A program made the translations under genes and the position numbers. Below are positions 1 through 6,807 of a stretch of DNA of 13,693 bases, in pieces (the stretch's first letter is position 1; every line of letters begins with the position of its first letter). Under the pieces are notes generated by a model that was not told the origin of the DNA, did not search any database, and saw only the letters and a list, made by a program, of their open reading frames with translations. The stretch comes from Minisyncoccota bacterium. Its GTDB lineage: Bacteria > Patescibacteriota > Minisyncoccia > Minisyncoccales > GWA2-38-27. The stretch is from the NCBI GenBank assembly GCA_028717605.1, contig JAQUNM010000012.1:1-13693 (forward strand), read 5' to 3'.

Positions 1-8
1 ACCCGGGG

Positions 9-43
9 TTGTTTTATTAATAGGATTTGCTAAAATAAAAATA
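9..43 (+). promoter_or_regulatory. Putative promoter of hpf-secA, leaderless type
   Basis: A -35-like TTGTTT (9-14) is followed after 16 bases by an extended -10, TGC then TAAAAT (31-36). The expected transcript start, about seven bases past the -10, falls on the A of the hpf ATG at 43, so the mRNA would have no 5' leader. No Shine-Dalgarno sequence lies upstream of the ATG, which fits. The secD promoter has the same spacing. This is read by eye from AT-rich DNA without transcript data. Confidence 0.5.
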
Positions 44-426
44 TGAAAATTATTATAAAATCAATAAACTTAAACCTTTCTGATAGAGAAAAACAAGTAA
101 TAGAAGAAAAAATTTCTAAATTAAATCAGTTTTTAAATATTTTTGATCAAGGAGAAGAAAAAGGATTGAATCCACCAGCAGAAATAGAAGTTATTATTTC
201 CAAAGAAACCAATCATCATTTAAAAGGACCTATTTTTAAATCAGCCATTACTATGTTTTTGCCTGGTAAAAACTTAAGAGTTGAAGCTCAAGCAGAATCA
301 ATTGATAAAGCTTTCCAAGAATCTAAAGAAGAAGCAGAAAGAGAGGTTAAAAAATATAAAAATAAAAATAAAAGTAAATTTAAAAGAAGCATGTTAAGAA
401 TTAAAAGAATTTTGAGAAGGCCATGA
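43..426 (+). CDS. hpf: Ribosome hibernation-promoting factor, short HPF/RaiA family
   Basis: This 127-residue protein belongs to the HPF/RaiA (YfiA) family, which binds the decoding region of the 30S subunit and silences or stabilises ribosomes during starvation. The beta-alpha-beta-beta-beta-alpha order is visible: strand MKIIIKSINLNL, helix at about 13-31, strands near 46-53, 64-71 and 76-83, and a charged helix at about 86-106. The tail (105-127) is very basic and ends KRILRRP. The C-terminal dimerisation domain of long HPF is absent, so this is the short form. The TGA stop overlaps the secA start (ATGA), suggesting translational coupling. The hpf-secA order is also known from Firmicutes such as Bacillus subtilis. 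No Shine-Dalgarno sequence precedes the start; the ATG coincides with the predicted transcript start. Confidence 0.88.
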   Translation: MKIIIKSINLNLSDREKQVIEEKISKLNQFLNIFDQGEEKGLNPPAEIEVIISKETNHHLKGPIFKSAITMFLPGKNLRVEAQAESIDKAFQESKEEAEREVKKYKNKNKSKFKRSMLRIKRILRRP

Positions 427-2807
427 ACTTTTTAGAAAAAATTTTTGGATCAGAAAATGAAAAATATCTAAAAAAAATAAAACCCCTGGTAGAACAAATT
501 AATTCTTTAGAAAAAGAATTAGAAAATCTTCCTGATCTAAAAGAAAAAACATTACAAGCAAAAGATAACTTACCTTTAGCTTTTGCTTTAGTTAGAGAAG
601 CCGCTAAAAGAACTTTAAAACAAAGACATTTTGATGTTCAACTTTTAGGCGCTATTGTTTTACACGAAGGGAAAATAGCCGAGATGAGAACTGGAGAAGG
701 AAAAACCCTAGCTTCTACTCCGGCTATTTTTTTAAATGCTTTAGATAAAAAAGGAGTACACGTGATAACAGTTAATGATTATTTAGCTAAAAGAGATGCT
801 GTTTGGATGGGTCAGATTTTTTATTCTTTAGGTTTATCGGTGGGTTGTATTGCTCATGATCAATCTTATTTATATGATCCTTCTCATATTGAAGAATCTT
901 TAGATCAACAAAGAGATATTTTGGGAGGTTTTAAAATATTTGAAAAATTTTTAAGGCCAGTAAGTAGAAAACAAGCATATGAAGCTGATATTACTTATGG
1001 TACTAATAATGAATTTGCTTTTGATTATTTAAGAGATAATTTAGCTCAAGATCTAGACCAAAAAGTTCAAAGAGGATTTAATTTCGTTATTATTGATGAA
1101 GTAGATTCAATTTTAATAGATGAAGCCAGAACTCCTTTAATCATTTCAGGACCAGGAGAAGATACAGTTAGTAAATATTATGATTTTGCCAAAATTATTA
1201 ATACTTTAAAAGAGCAAGATTACGAACTAGATGAAAAATTAAAAGCAGCCATCTTTACTGAAAAAGGGCAAGAAGAAATAATTAAACAATTAGGTCTTGA
1301 TCCTTGGGAACAAGGAGATATAGACACTACTCATCATTTAGAAGCAGCTTTAAAAGCTAGAAGTTTTTTTCAAAAAGATAAAGATTATGTTGTTAAAGAC
1401 GGCCAGATTATTATTGTAGATGAGTTTACTGGGCGCTTAATGCCAGGTCGAAGATGGTCAGGTGGTCTTCATCAAGCCATAGAAGCCAAAGAAGGAGTAA
1501 AAGTGCAGCCAGAATCAAAAACTTATGCTTCTATTAGTTTTCAAAACTATTTTAGAATGTATAAAAAATTAGCTGGCATGACTGGAACAGCTGTAACTTC
1601 AGCTGAAGAGTTTGATAAAACCTATAAACTAGAAGTTGTTATTATTCCGACAAATAAGCCAATGATCAGAAAAGATTTTCAGGATAAGATTTTTAAATCA
1701 GAACAGGGAAAGTTTAAAGCTTTAGTTCAAGAAATAAAAAAAAGACATGAGATTGGTCAACCTTTATTAGTCGGAACTGTGTCTATTGAAAAAAATGAGT
1801 ATTTAGGTCAATTATTGCAAAGAGAAGGAATTGTTCATCAAATTCTAAATGCTAAAAACCACGAACAAGAAGGTCAAATTATTGCTCAAGCTGGAAAACT
1901 TAAGGCGGTCACTATTGCTACTAATATGGCTGGAAGAGGGGTGGATATTGTTTTGGGTGGTAATCCGCCTCAAGACCAAGAAAAAATCAAAGAATTGGGT
2001 GGTTTGCACGTTATAGGAACAGAAAGACATGAAGCTAGAAGAATTGATAATCAATTAAGAGGAAGAGCAGGAAGGCAAGGAGATCCTGGCTCTTCTCAAT
2101 TTTTTGTTTCTACAGAAGATTATTTAATGAGGGTTTTTGGAGGAGATAGAATTGGCGCTTTAATGAATTTTTTAAAAGTAAAAGAAGATGAACCAATTGA
2201 GGCTAAAATGATTTCTAATTCTTTAGAAACAGCTCAATCTAAAATAGAAGGTCATTATTATGATGCCAGAAAACATCTTTTAGAATATGATGATGTGATG
2301 AACAAACATAGAGAAGTTTTTTATAAAAAAAGAGATGAGGTTTTGCAAAAAGCCAAAAACAATACTTTAAAAGATTTTGTTTTAGAATTAATTAAAAAAT
2401 ATGACTATGATGAAAAAGAATATTTACAAAAAAGACAAGAATTGGAACAGGAGATAGATCAAATAGAAAAATATGTTTTTTTACAAGTTTTAGATTATTT
2501 CTGGATGAATCATTTAACCCAAATGGATAGATTAAGAGATGCGGTTAGACTAAGGGCTTATGGTCAAAGAGATCCTTTGGTAGAATACAAATCAGAAGGT
2601 CATAAAATGTTTAAAGAATTTTTAGCTAACATTGAAAAAACTATTATTGATAATTTATTTAAGGTACAAAAAGTTAAAAAACAAGAAAATGTAATTTCTG
2701 TTTCTCCTAAAGAAAAAGTAGGTAGAAATGAACCTTGTCCATGTGGGGCTAAGTATGCAGATGGACGGTCAATAAAGTATAAGCATTGTCATGGAAAAAA
2801 TTTTTAA
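423..2807 (+). CDS. secA: Protein translocase motor ATPase SecA, CPR-type with reduced helical wing
   Basis: SecA is the cytosolic ATPase that drives unfolded preproteins through SecYEG. Family marks are Walker A MRTGEGKT (88-95), the VNDYLAKRD motif (117-125), ITYGTNNEFAFDYLRDN (190-206), Walker B IDEVDSILIDEARTP (224-238), the MAGRGVDI motif, GTERHEARRIDNQLRGRAGRQGD, and YDDVMN (622-627). At 794 residues it is shorter than E. coli (901) or B. subtilis (841) SecA. Compared with B. subtilis SecA from memory, about 28 extra residues sit at 145-180 in the first nucleotide-binding domain. The stretch between EVFY (634) and the VFLQVLDYFW block (685) is only about 50 residues instead of about 100, so most of the helical wing is missing. 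The C-terminal SEC-C zinc motif is present (C772, C774, C789, H790), with 14 residues between its halves instead of the usual 8. The start is set by the ATGA overlap with hpf. Confidence 0.97.
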   Translation: MNFLEKIFGSENEKYLKKIKPLVEQINSLEKELENLPDLKEKTLQAKDNLPLAFALVREAAKRTLKQRHFDVQLLGAIVLHEGKIAEMRTGEGKTLASTPAIFLNALDKKGVHVITVNDYLAKRDAVWMGQIFYSLGLSVGCIAHDQSYLYDPSHIEESLDQQRDILGGFKIFEKFLRPVSRKQAYEADITYGTNNEFAFDYLRDNLAQDLDQKVQRGFNFVIIDEVDSILIDEARTPLIISGPGEDTVSKYYDFAKIINTLKEQDYELDEKLKAAIFTEKGQEEIIKQLGLDPWEQGDIDTTHHLEAALKARSFFQKDKDYVVKDGQIIIVDEFTGRLMPGRRWSGGLHQAIEAKEGVKVQPESKTYASISFQNYFRMYKKLAGMTGTAVTSAEEFDKTYKLEVVIIPTNKPMIRKDFQDKIFKSEQGKFKALVQEIKKRHEIGQPLLVGTVSIEKNEYLGQLLQREGIVHQILNAKNHEQEGQIIAQAGKLKAVTIATNMAGRGVDIVLGGNPPQDQEKIKELGGLHVIGTERHEARRIDNQLRGRAGRQGDPGSSQFFVSTEDYLMRVFGGDRIGALMNFLKVKEDEPIEAKMISNSLETAQSKIEGHYYDARKHLLEYDDVMNKHREVFYKKRDEVLQKAKNNTLKDFVLELIKKYDYDEKEYLQKRQELEQEIDQIEKYVFLQVLDYFWMNHLTQMDRLRDAVRLRAYGQRDPLVEYKSEGHKMFKEFLANIEKTIIDNLFKVQKVKKQENVISVSPKEKVGRNEPCPCGAKYADGRSIKYKHCHGKNF

Positions 2808-3424
2808 TTATAATATTTGTTTTCAGAATAGATTTTTTTCATATAAGGCTTAAGCTTTTTAAACAAATCTTCCCTAGAACTGATTTTTACTAATTTTTTA
2901 GTAATAACATCATGGCAAGTAGGACAGAGAATAGCCCAATTTTTTGAATCCTTTGATCTAGTGATTATATGATGTAAGTGAATGATTGGTACATTACAAA
3001 TCTCACATTTGTTTCCATAAGTTTTCATCGCTATTTTTTTCTGGGTTCCTTTAGTTAATTTTTTATTTCTTGTATTTTTCCATAATTTATGAGATAATCT
3101 ATAATAGCGAATTACTGAAAAAGGAATTTTTAATAATTCAGCTAATTGTTTATCAGTTAATTTTCTCCACTCTTTTCTAATGATGCTCTTTTCACCCTTT
3201 ATTAACTGATGAGTTTTAGGTCTTATACCGGCCTCTTTTAACGCTTTAGACCAACTTCCAAAATATGAAATAATTGCTGTAGGGCTTGGTCCTGGTATTT
3301 TTTTTAAATCTCTATAAGTTGGAGATCTTCTTAATATATTAAATACTCCTTTAAGATATTTAATTATTATTTTTTTTGAATAGGCTTTTTTAAATTCACC
3401 ACTGCTTTTTCTTAAATTATTCAT
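2804..3424 (-). CDS. HNH endonuclease-like protein with homing-endonuclease-associated repeat
   Basis: This is a 206-residue basic protein. The C-terminal part is an HNH nuclease fold: CEIC (C140, C143), HLHHI (H149, H151, H152), N162 and CPTCH (C167, C170, H171) supply the two zinc-binding cysteine pairs and the H-N-H residues. The N-terminal part (about 20-70), with YLKGVFNILRRSPTYRDL and GSWSKALKEAGI, resembles the short repeat found next to HNH domains in homing-type endonucleases (HNH_repeat family). A helix-turn-helix-like stretch follows (DKQLAELLKIPFSVIRYY, 91-108). Its target is unknown; free-standing homing nuclease, restriction or repair nuclease are all possible. It is the only minus-strand gene. 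Its stop shares TTAA (2804-2807) with the secA stop, and no intein or intron was seen nearby. Confidence 0.8.
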   Translation of the reverse strand: MNNLRKSSGEFKKAYSKKIIIKYLKGVFNILRRSPTYRDLKKIPGPSPTAIISYFGSWSKALKEAGIRPKTHQLIKGEKSIIRKEWRKLTDKQLAELLKIPFSVIRYYRLSHKLWKNTRNKKLTKGTQKKIAMKTYGNKCEICNVPIIHLHHIITRSKDSKNWAILCPTCHDVITKKLVKISSREDLFKKLKPYMKKIYSENKYYN

Positions 3425-3427
3425 TTT

Positions 3428-3463
3428 TTATTATATTATAACAAAAAAGTATAAAAAATACTA
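3428..3463 (+). promoter_or_regulatory. Putative promoter of the Nudix-MacAB operon
   Basis: The 38-base divergent gap must contain the start signal for the plus-strand operon. The best -10 is TATAAA at 3450-3455, which would start transcription within a base of the ATG at 3463. Only a weak -35 (TTATTA, 3428-3433) is present. The site overlaps the minus-strand promoter of the HNH gene, so the two may interfere. No Shine-Dalgarno sequence lies before the ATG. Confidence 0.35.
3430..3440 (-). promoter_or_regulatory. Putative promoter of the HNH gene (extended -10)
   Basis: On the minus strand, TGT precedes a consensus TATAAT (3440 down to 3435), and a second overlapping TATAAT lies at 3435 down to 3430. 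The first would start transcription about four bases before the ATG at 3424, the second on or beside the ATG. No good -35 is visible. An extended -10 can work without one. Confidence 0.4.
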
Positions 3464-3885
3464 TGGGAAACAAACCAAAAGTAGGAATAGGAGTAATGAT
3501 TATTAAAAATGGAAAAGTTTTATTAGGTAAAAGAAAGGGTTCTCATGGGCAAGGAGAATATGCTTTTCCGGGTGGTCATCTTGAATATAAAGAATCTTTT
3601 AAAGATTGTGCTGAAAGAGAAGTTGATGAAGAATGTGGTATTAAGATTAAAAATATTAGATTTCAATTTTTAGCTAATGTAACCAAATATGAGCCTAAGC
3701 ATTATGTACATATTGGCTTGTTAGCTGATTGGCAGGAAAATGAACCAAAAGTACTAGAGCCAGAAAAATCAGAATCATGGGATTGGTATGAGATTGATAA
3801 AATTCCTCAGCCAATCTTTGAAATGTGTAAAATGGCAATAGATAGTTATAAAACAGGAAAAAATTATTATGATAATGAAAAATAA
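3463..3885 (+). CDS. Nudix hydrolase, NUDT15 (MTH2)-like
   Basis: This 140-residue protein is predicted to hydrolyse nucleoside triphosphates to monophosphates and pyrophosphate. It carries a complete Nudix box GX5EX7REUXEEXGU at 38-60, with G38, E44, R52, E53, E56, E57 and G59 all in place. The strand before the box (VLLGKRKGSHGQG, 19-31) and the later EPEKSESWDW resemble human NUDT15, recalled as VLLGKRKGS and EPEKNESWEW. NUDT15-type enzymes act on dGTP/dTTP-like substrates and modified deoxynucleotides; the exact substrate cannot be read from sequence. It is the first gene of a tightly packed operon. Its end overlaps the next Nudix gene by 17 bases. Confidence 0.88.
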   Translation: MGNKPKVGIGVMIIKNGKVLLGKRKGSHGQGEYAFPGGHLEYKESFKDCAEREVDEECGIKIKNIRFQFLANVTKYEPKHYVHIGLLADWQENEPKVLEPEKSESWDWYEIDKIPQPIFEMCKMAIDSYKTGKNYYDNEK

Positions 3886-4345
3886 AAAAATACTAACTCT
3901 TTGTGTTATTCATCAACACCCTAAAATATTATTAGGAATGAAGAAAAGGGGATTTGGGGCTGGAAGATGGAATGGCTTTGGTGGAAAATTAGAAAAAGGA
4001 GAATCAATTGAGCAAGCAGCTAAAAGAGAAACTAAAGAAGAAATAGGCATAGAAATAAAAAACTTAAATAAAGTTGGTATTATTGATTTTCAAGTTAAAG
4101 ATGATCCAGAAATATTACAAGTCCATATTTTTAGATCTGAAGAATTTTTAGGAGAGCCGACAGAAACAGAAGAAATGAAGCCCCAATGGTTTCACATAGA
4201 TGAAATTCCTTTTAAAGAAATGTGGCAGGATGATTTATACTGGATGCCTTTGTTTTTGAAAAAGAAAAAATTTAAAGCTTGGTTTCTTTTTGATAAAGAT
4301 GATAATATTTTAGAAAAAGAAATAAAACAAGTTAATGAAATTTAA
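3869..4345 (+). CDS. 8-oxo-dGTP diphosphatase, MTH1/NUDT1-like Nudix hydrolase
   Basis: MTH1-type enzymes remove 8-oxo-dGTP and other oxidised purine triphosphates from the pool. This protein aligns without gaps to human MTH1, with roughly half the residues identical as I recall that sequence, including LLGMKKRGFGAGRWNGFGGK (21-40). Counting from the second Met (ATG at 3875) gives 156 residues and the same numbering as MTH1: T8, K23, F27, N33, catalytic E52/E55/E56, W117, D119 and D120 all match. The Nudix box runs from G37 to I59 in that numbering. The ATG at 3869 has an AGGA at 3855-3858, ten bases upstream, so MIMKN is kept as the start; 3875 is a real alternative. The gene overlaps both Nudix neighbours. 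Confidence 0.92.
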   Translation: MIMKNKKILTLCVIHQHPKILLGMKKRGFGAGRWNGFGGKLEKGESIEQAAKRETKEEIGIEIKNLNKVGIIDFQVKDDPEILQVHIFRSEEFLGEPTETEEMKPQWFHIDEIPFKEMWQDDLYWMPLFLKKKKFKAWFLFDKDDNILEKEIKQVNEI

Positions 4346-4775
4346 ACCAAAACCAGGCCAAATAGATTTTACCAAAATTAGATATTGTCCGGTTATAAAC
4401 TGTGTTTTAAAACATAAAGATAAAATTTTATTAGTCAAAAGAAATAAAAACTTAAATTTTTATCCTAATTACTGGAATGGAATTTCCGGCTTTTTAGATG
4501 ATAAAAAAAGTTTAAAAGAAAAAATTATTTCAGAAATAAAAGAAGAAACGAAAATTCCTAAAAATCAGATCAAAAGAATTCAAATAGGGGAGATATTTTT
4601 GCAAGAAGAACCAAAGTATAAAAAAACCTGGATAGTTCATCCTATTTTAGTAGTGGTCAAAACAGATAAAATAAGACTTGATTGGGAAGCTCAGGAATAT
4701 AAATGGGTTAGTAAGAAAGAAGCCAAGAAACTAAAATTAATGCCTGGTTTTTTAAAAGTTTTATGCCAAATATAG
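4335..4775 (+). CDS. Nudix-fold protein with degenerate Nudix box
   Basis: This 146-residue protein has the Nudix fold pattern: a first strand at CPVINCVLKHKDKILLVKR (18-36), then YWNGISGFLDD before a box at 52-74. The box departs from consensus at three sites: K58 replaces the Glu after GX5, S66 replaces the Arg, and K73 replaces the Gly. The metal-binding glutamates E67, E70 and E71 remain, so catalysis is still possible. The later EYKWVSKKEAKKL is the usual helix-leading segment. The substrate is unknown. It overlaps the MTH1-like gene by 11 bases and the phosphodiesterase gene by 13, so it is surely co-transcribed with them. Confidence 0.78.
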   Translation: MKFKPKPGQIDFTKIRYCPVINCVLKHKDKILLVKRNKNLNFYPNYWNGISGFLDDKKSLKEKIISEIKEETKIPKNQIKRIQIGEIFLQEEPKYKKTWIVHPILVVVKTDKIRLDWEAQEYKWVSKKEAKKLKLMPGFLKVLCQI

Positions 4776-5212
4776 CTATTATTTCAGATACTCATAATAA
4801 TGAGCCTAATTTAAAAAAAGCTCTAGCTATTATTGAAAAAGAAAAAATAAAAACTATCATTCATTGTGGCGATGTGAGTAGTTTTGAATTTTTAAAACAA
4901 AACTTTTCATTAAAAACTTATGTTTCTTTAGGTAATACAGATATAGATGATTTTCAAGATTATAAAAATATTAAAATATTTAAAGATTATGGAGAATTAG
5001 AAAATTTAGCTTTTTGTCATTATCCAGAAAAAGCCAGGATATTAGCTGAATCTCAAAAATATGATTTTGTTTTTTATGGCCACACTCATAAACCTTGGCA
5101 AGAAAATATCAAAAAATGTATAATAGCTAATCCAGGTAACTTAGCTGGTTTGATCTTTAGACCTAGCTTTGCTATTTTAAAAAATAATAAGTTAGAATTA
5201 AAAATATTATGA
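4763..5212 (+). CDS. Metallophosphoesterase, YfcE/MJ0936-type phosphodiesterase
   Basis: This 149-residue calcineurin-like phosphoesterase has the ordered motifs SDTH (D9, H11), HCGD (D37), GNTD (N58, D60), H86 in AFCHYP, and YGHTH (106-109), then NPGNLAG. These supply the two-metal site of the family. Small members such as MJ0936 and YfcE cleave model phosphodiesters; natural substrates are poorly known. The motif around H86 is CHYPEKA rather than the usual THG, but the His is kept. It follows three Nudix genes in the same operon, so a role in nucleotide or phosphodiester turnover is a reasonable inference. Its TGA overlaps the next start as ATGA. Confidence 0.87.
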   Translation: MPNIAIISDTHNNEPNLKKALAIIEKEKIKTIIHCGDVSSFEFLKQNFSLKTYVSLGNTDIDDFQDYKNIKIFKDYGELENLAFCHYPEKARILAESQKYDFVFYGHTHKPWQENIKKCIIANPGNLAGLIFRPSFAILKNNKLELKIL

Positions 5213-6804
5213 AAAAAACAATTATTTATATCTTAATAGGATTAATTATAGTAATTACTTTTATTACTTTAATTAATAGGAACTCTAAAGACCAAAAGCT
5301 ATACGAAGTAAAAGCAGGAAATATTATTAAAGAGGTTTTAGAGACAGGAGCAGTATCAAAAGGAGAACCCTTGTATTTATCTTTCTTAACTGGAGGAACA
5401 ATTAAAACAATTGATGTTTCAGAAGGGGAATTAGTAAAAAAGGGTCAGATTTTAGCTTCCTTAGATAAATCAGACCTTTTAATTCAAAAAAACCAAGCCC
5501 AAGAAAGATTAAGCATTGCTTTAACAGAGTTAGAGCTTTTAAAACCAGGAACAAAAGAACAAGATATTCAAACCACTCAAAATAAAGTAAATAATGCCTT
5601 AGAATCTTTAAGGTTGGCTGAGCAGTCCTTAGAACAAACCGAATTATCAGCTGAATTATCTTTAAATCAGACTTATTCTTCGGTTTTTTCTTTGATTAAT
5701 GAAAGTTATATTTTAGCTAAATCAATTTATAATGATTTAGAACAAATTAGAGATGATTATTTTTCTGATTTTTATTTTTCAGAAACCCAGCAAGCTAGAA
5801 CCAGTATTGGTCAAATTTTTAATGATTATGAGAAAATAAAAGATCTTGTAACTATTTCTAGTATATCGAGCAATAAAGAAAAAGATCAAAGTTTATTAAT
5901 AACTGAGCAATCTTTTTCTAATATAGAAAAAGAAATAGAAAATATCATCAATATTTCTGAATCTGATTATTATAAATATAGATTTTCAACAGCAGACAAA
6001 AATGTTCTTTGGAATGATAAAACACAAGCTAATACAATGCTTTTTCAAATTACTTCTTTAATAAACAATATTAATTCGGTTAAAGAACAAAATAAAGCTA
6101 ATATTACTTTAGCTAAATCACAAAAAGTAACAGCGCAAGCTAATTATGATACTATTCTGGATTCTTTAAAAAGACTTCAAACAGGAGGTATTAGTTTAGA
6201 ATTAGAAGCAGCACAAGCTAAAGTAGAATCAGCTAGGCAAGATATTAACTTATTAGAACAGCAAATTGAAAGAGCTGTTTTAATAGCTTCTAGTGAAGCC
6301 AGAGTATCAGTAATTAATTTTAGGCAAGGAGAAAGAGTTTCTCCTTATTCTCCTGTCTTGGTTTTGATTCCAGAACAAGATTTTCAGATTAAGGCTGATA
6401 TTTATGAAGGAGATATTGTTAAAATACAAATAGGTAATCCAGTAAAAGTAGAATTTATTGCTTTTCCTAAACAAGAATTTAAAGGACAAATAGTTTCTGT
6501 TAATCCTATTGGAAAATTAAAGGATAATATTGTGTATTATGAAATTATTGTTAGTTTAGAAGAAATACCGGATAATTTAATGGTAGAAATGACAGCTGAC
6601 TTAATTATTCAAGCAGAACAAAAAGAAAATGTTTTAATTATTCCTCAACAGGGAGTAATCAAAGAAGCGGGCAAAACTTTTGTTAAAGTATTAGAGAAAA
6701 ATACAGTTACAGAAAAAGAAATAAAAACAGGAATTACTGATTTTTTAGGGAACATAGAAGTAATAGAAGGACTAAAATTAGGAGAAATAATAGTTTTAGA
6801 CTAA
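5209..6804 (+). CDS. Membrane-fusion (MacA/HlyD-like) protein with expanded helical region
   Basis: This 531-residue protein has one N-terminal membrane segment (about 4-22), no signal-peptidase site, and an extracytoplasmic body. A split lipoyl-like domain is visible in GGTIKTIDVSEGELVKKGQILASLD (62-86) and at about 355-388. A beta-barrel follows at about 391-470, and a membrane-proximal domain at about 474-531. Between the lipoyl halves lies an alpha-helical region of about 265 residues (90-355). Its outer parts look like coiled coil; its middle (150-300) is rich in Asn, Ser, Ile and Tyr and looks like an inserted domain. MacA of E. coli is about 370 residues, so this is much longer. The ATPase and permease genes follow directly. 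With no outer membrane expected, it cannot dock to TolC in the usual way, and a periplasm-like or cell-wall role is inferred. Confidence 0.85.
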   Translation: MKKTIIYILIGLIIVITFITLINRNSKDQKLYEVKAGNIIKEVLETGAVSKGEPLYLSFLTGGTIKTIDVSEGELVKKGQILASLDKSDLLIQKNQAQERLSIALTELELLKPGTKEQDIQTTQNKVNNALESLRLAEQSLEQTELSAELSLNQTYSSVFSLINESYILAKSIYNDLEQIRDDYFSDFYFSETQQARTSIGQIFNDYEKIKDLVTISSISSNKEKDQSLLITEQSFSNIEKEIENIINISESDYYKYRFSTADKNVLWNDKTQANTMLFQITSLINNINSVKEQNKANITLAKSQKVTAQANYDTILDSLKRLQTGGISLELEAAQAKVESARQDINLLEQQIERAVLIASSEARVSVINFRQGERVSPYSPVLVLIPEQDFQIKADIYEGDIVKIQIGNPVKVEFIAFPKQEFKGQIVSVNPIGKLKDNIVYYEIIVSLEEIPDNLMVEMTADLIIQAEQKENVLIIPQQGVIKEAGKTFVKVLEKNTVTEKEIKTGITDFLGNIEVIEGLKLGEIIVLD

Positions 6805-6807
6805 AAA

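Noticed and set aside
1..8. A GC-rich ACCCGGGG at the window edge, perhaps part of a terminator or RNA gene end.
   Set aside because: Only eight bases are visible; no stem or RNA can be judged.
2804..2830. A shared bidirectional terminator between secA and the HNH gene.
   Set aside because: The coding regions overlap by four bases and no stable stem with a T-run is visible.
5150..5178. TTGATC, 17 bases, TGC-TATTTT inside the phosphodiesterase gene, as an internal promoter for the membrane-fusion gene.
   Set aside because: Such matches are expected by chance in DNA this AT-rich, and the overlap of the two genes already explains expression.
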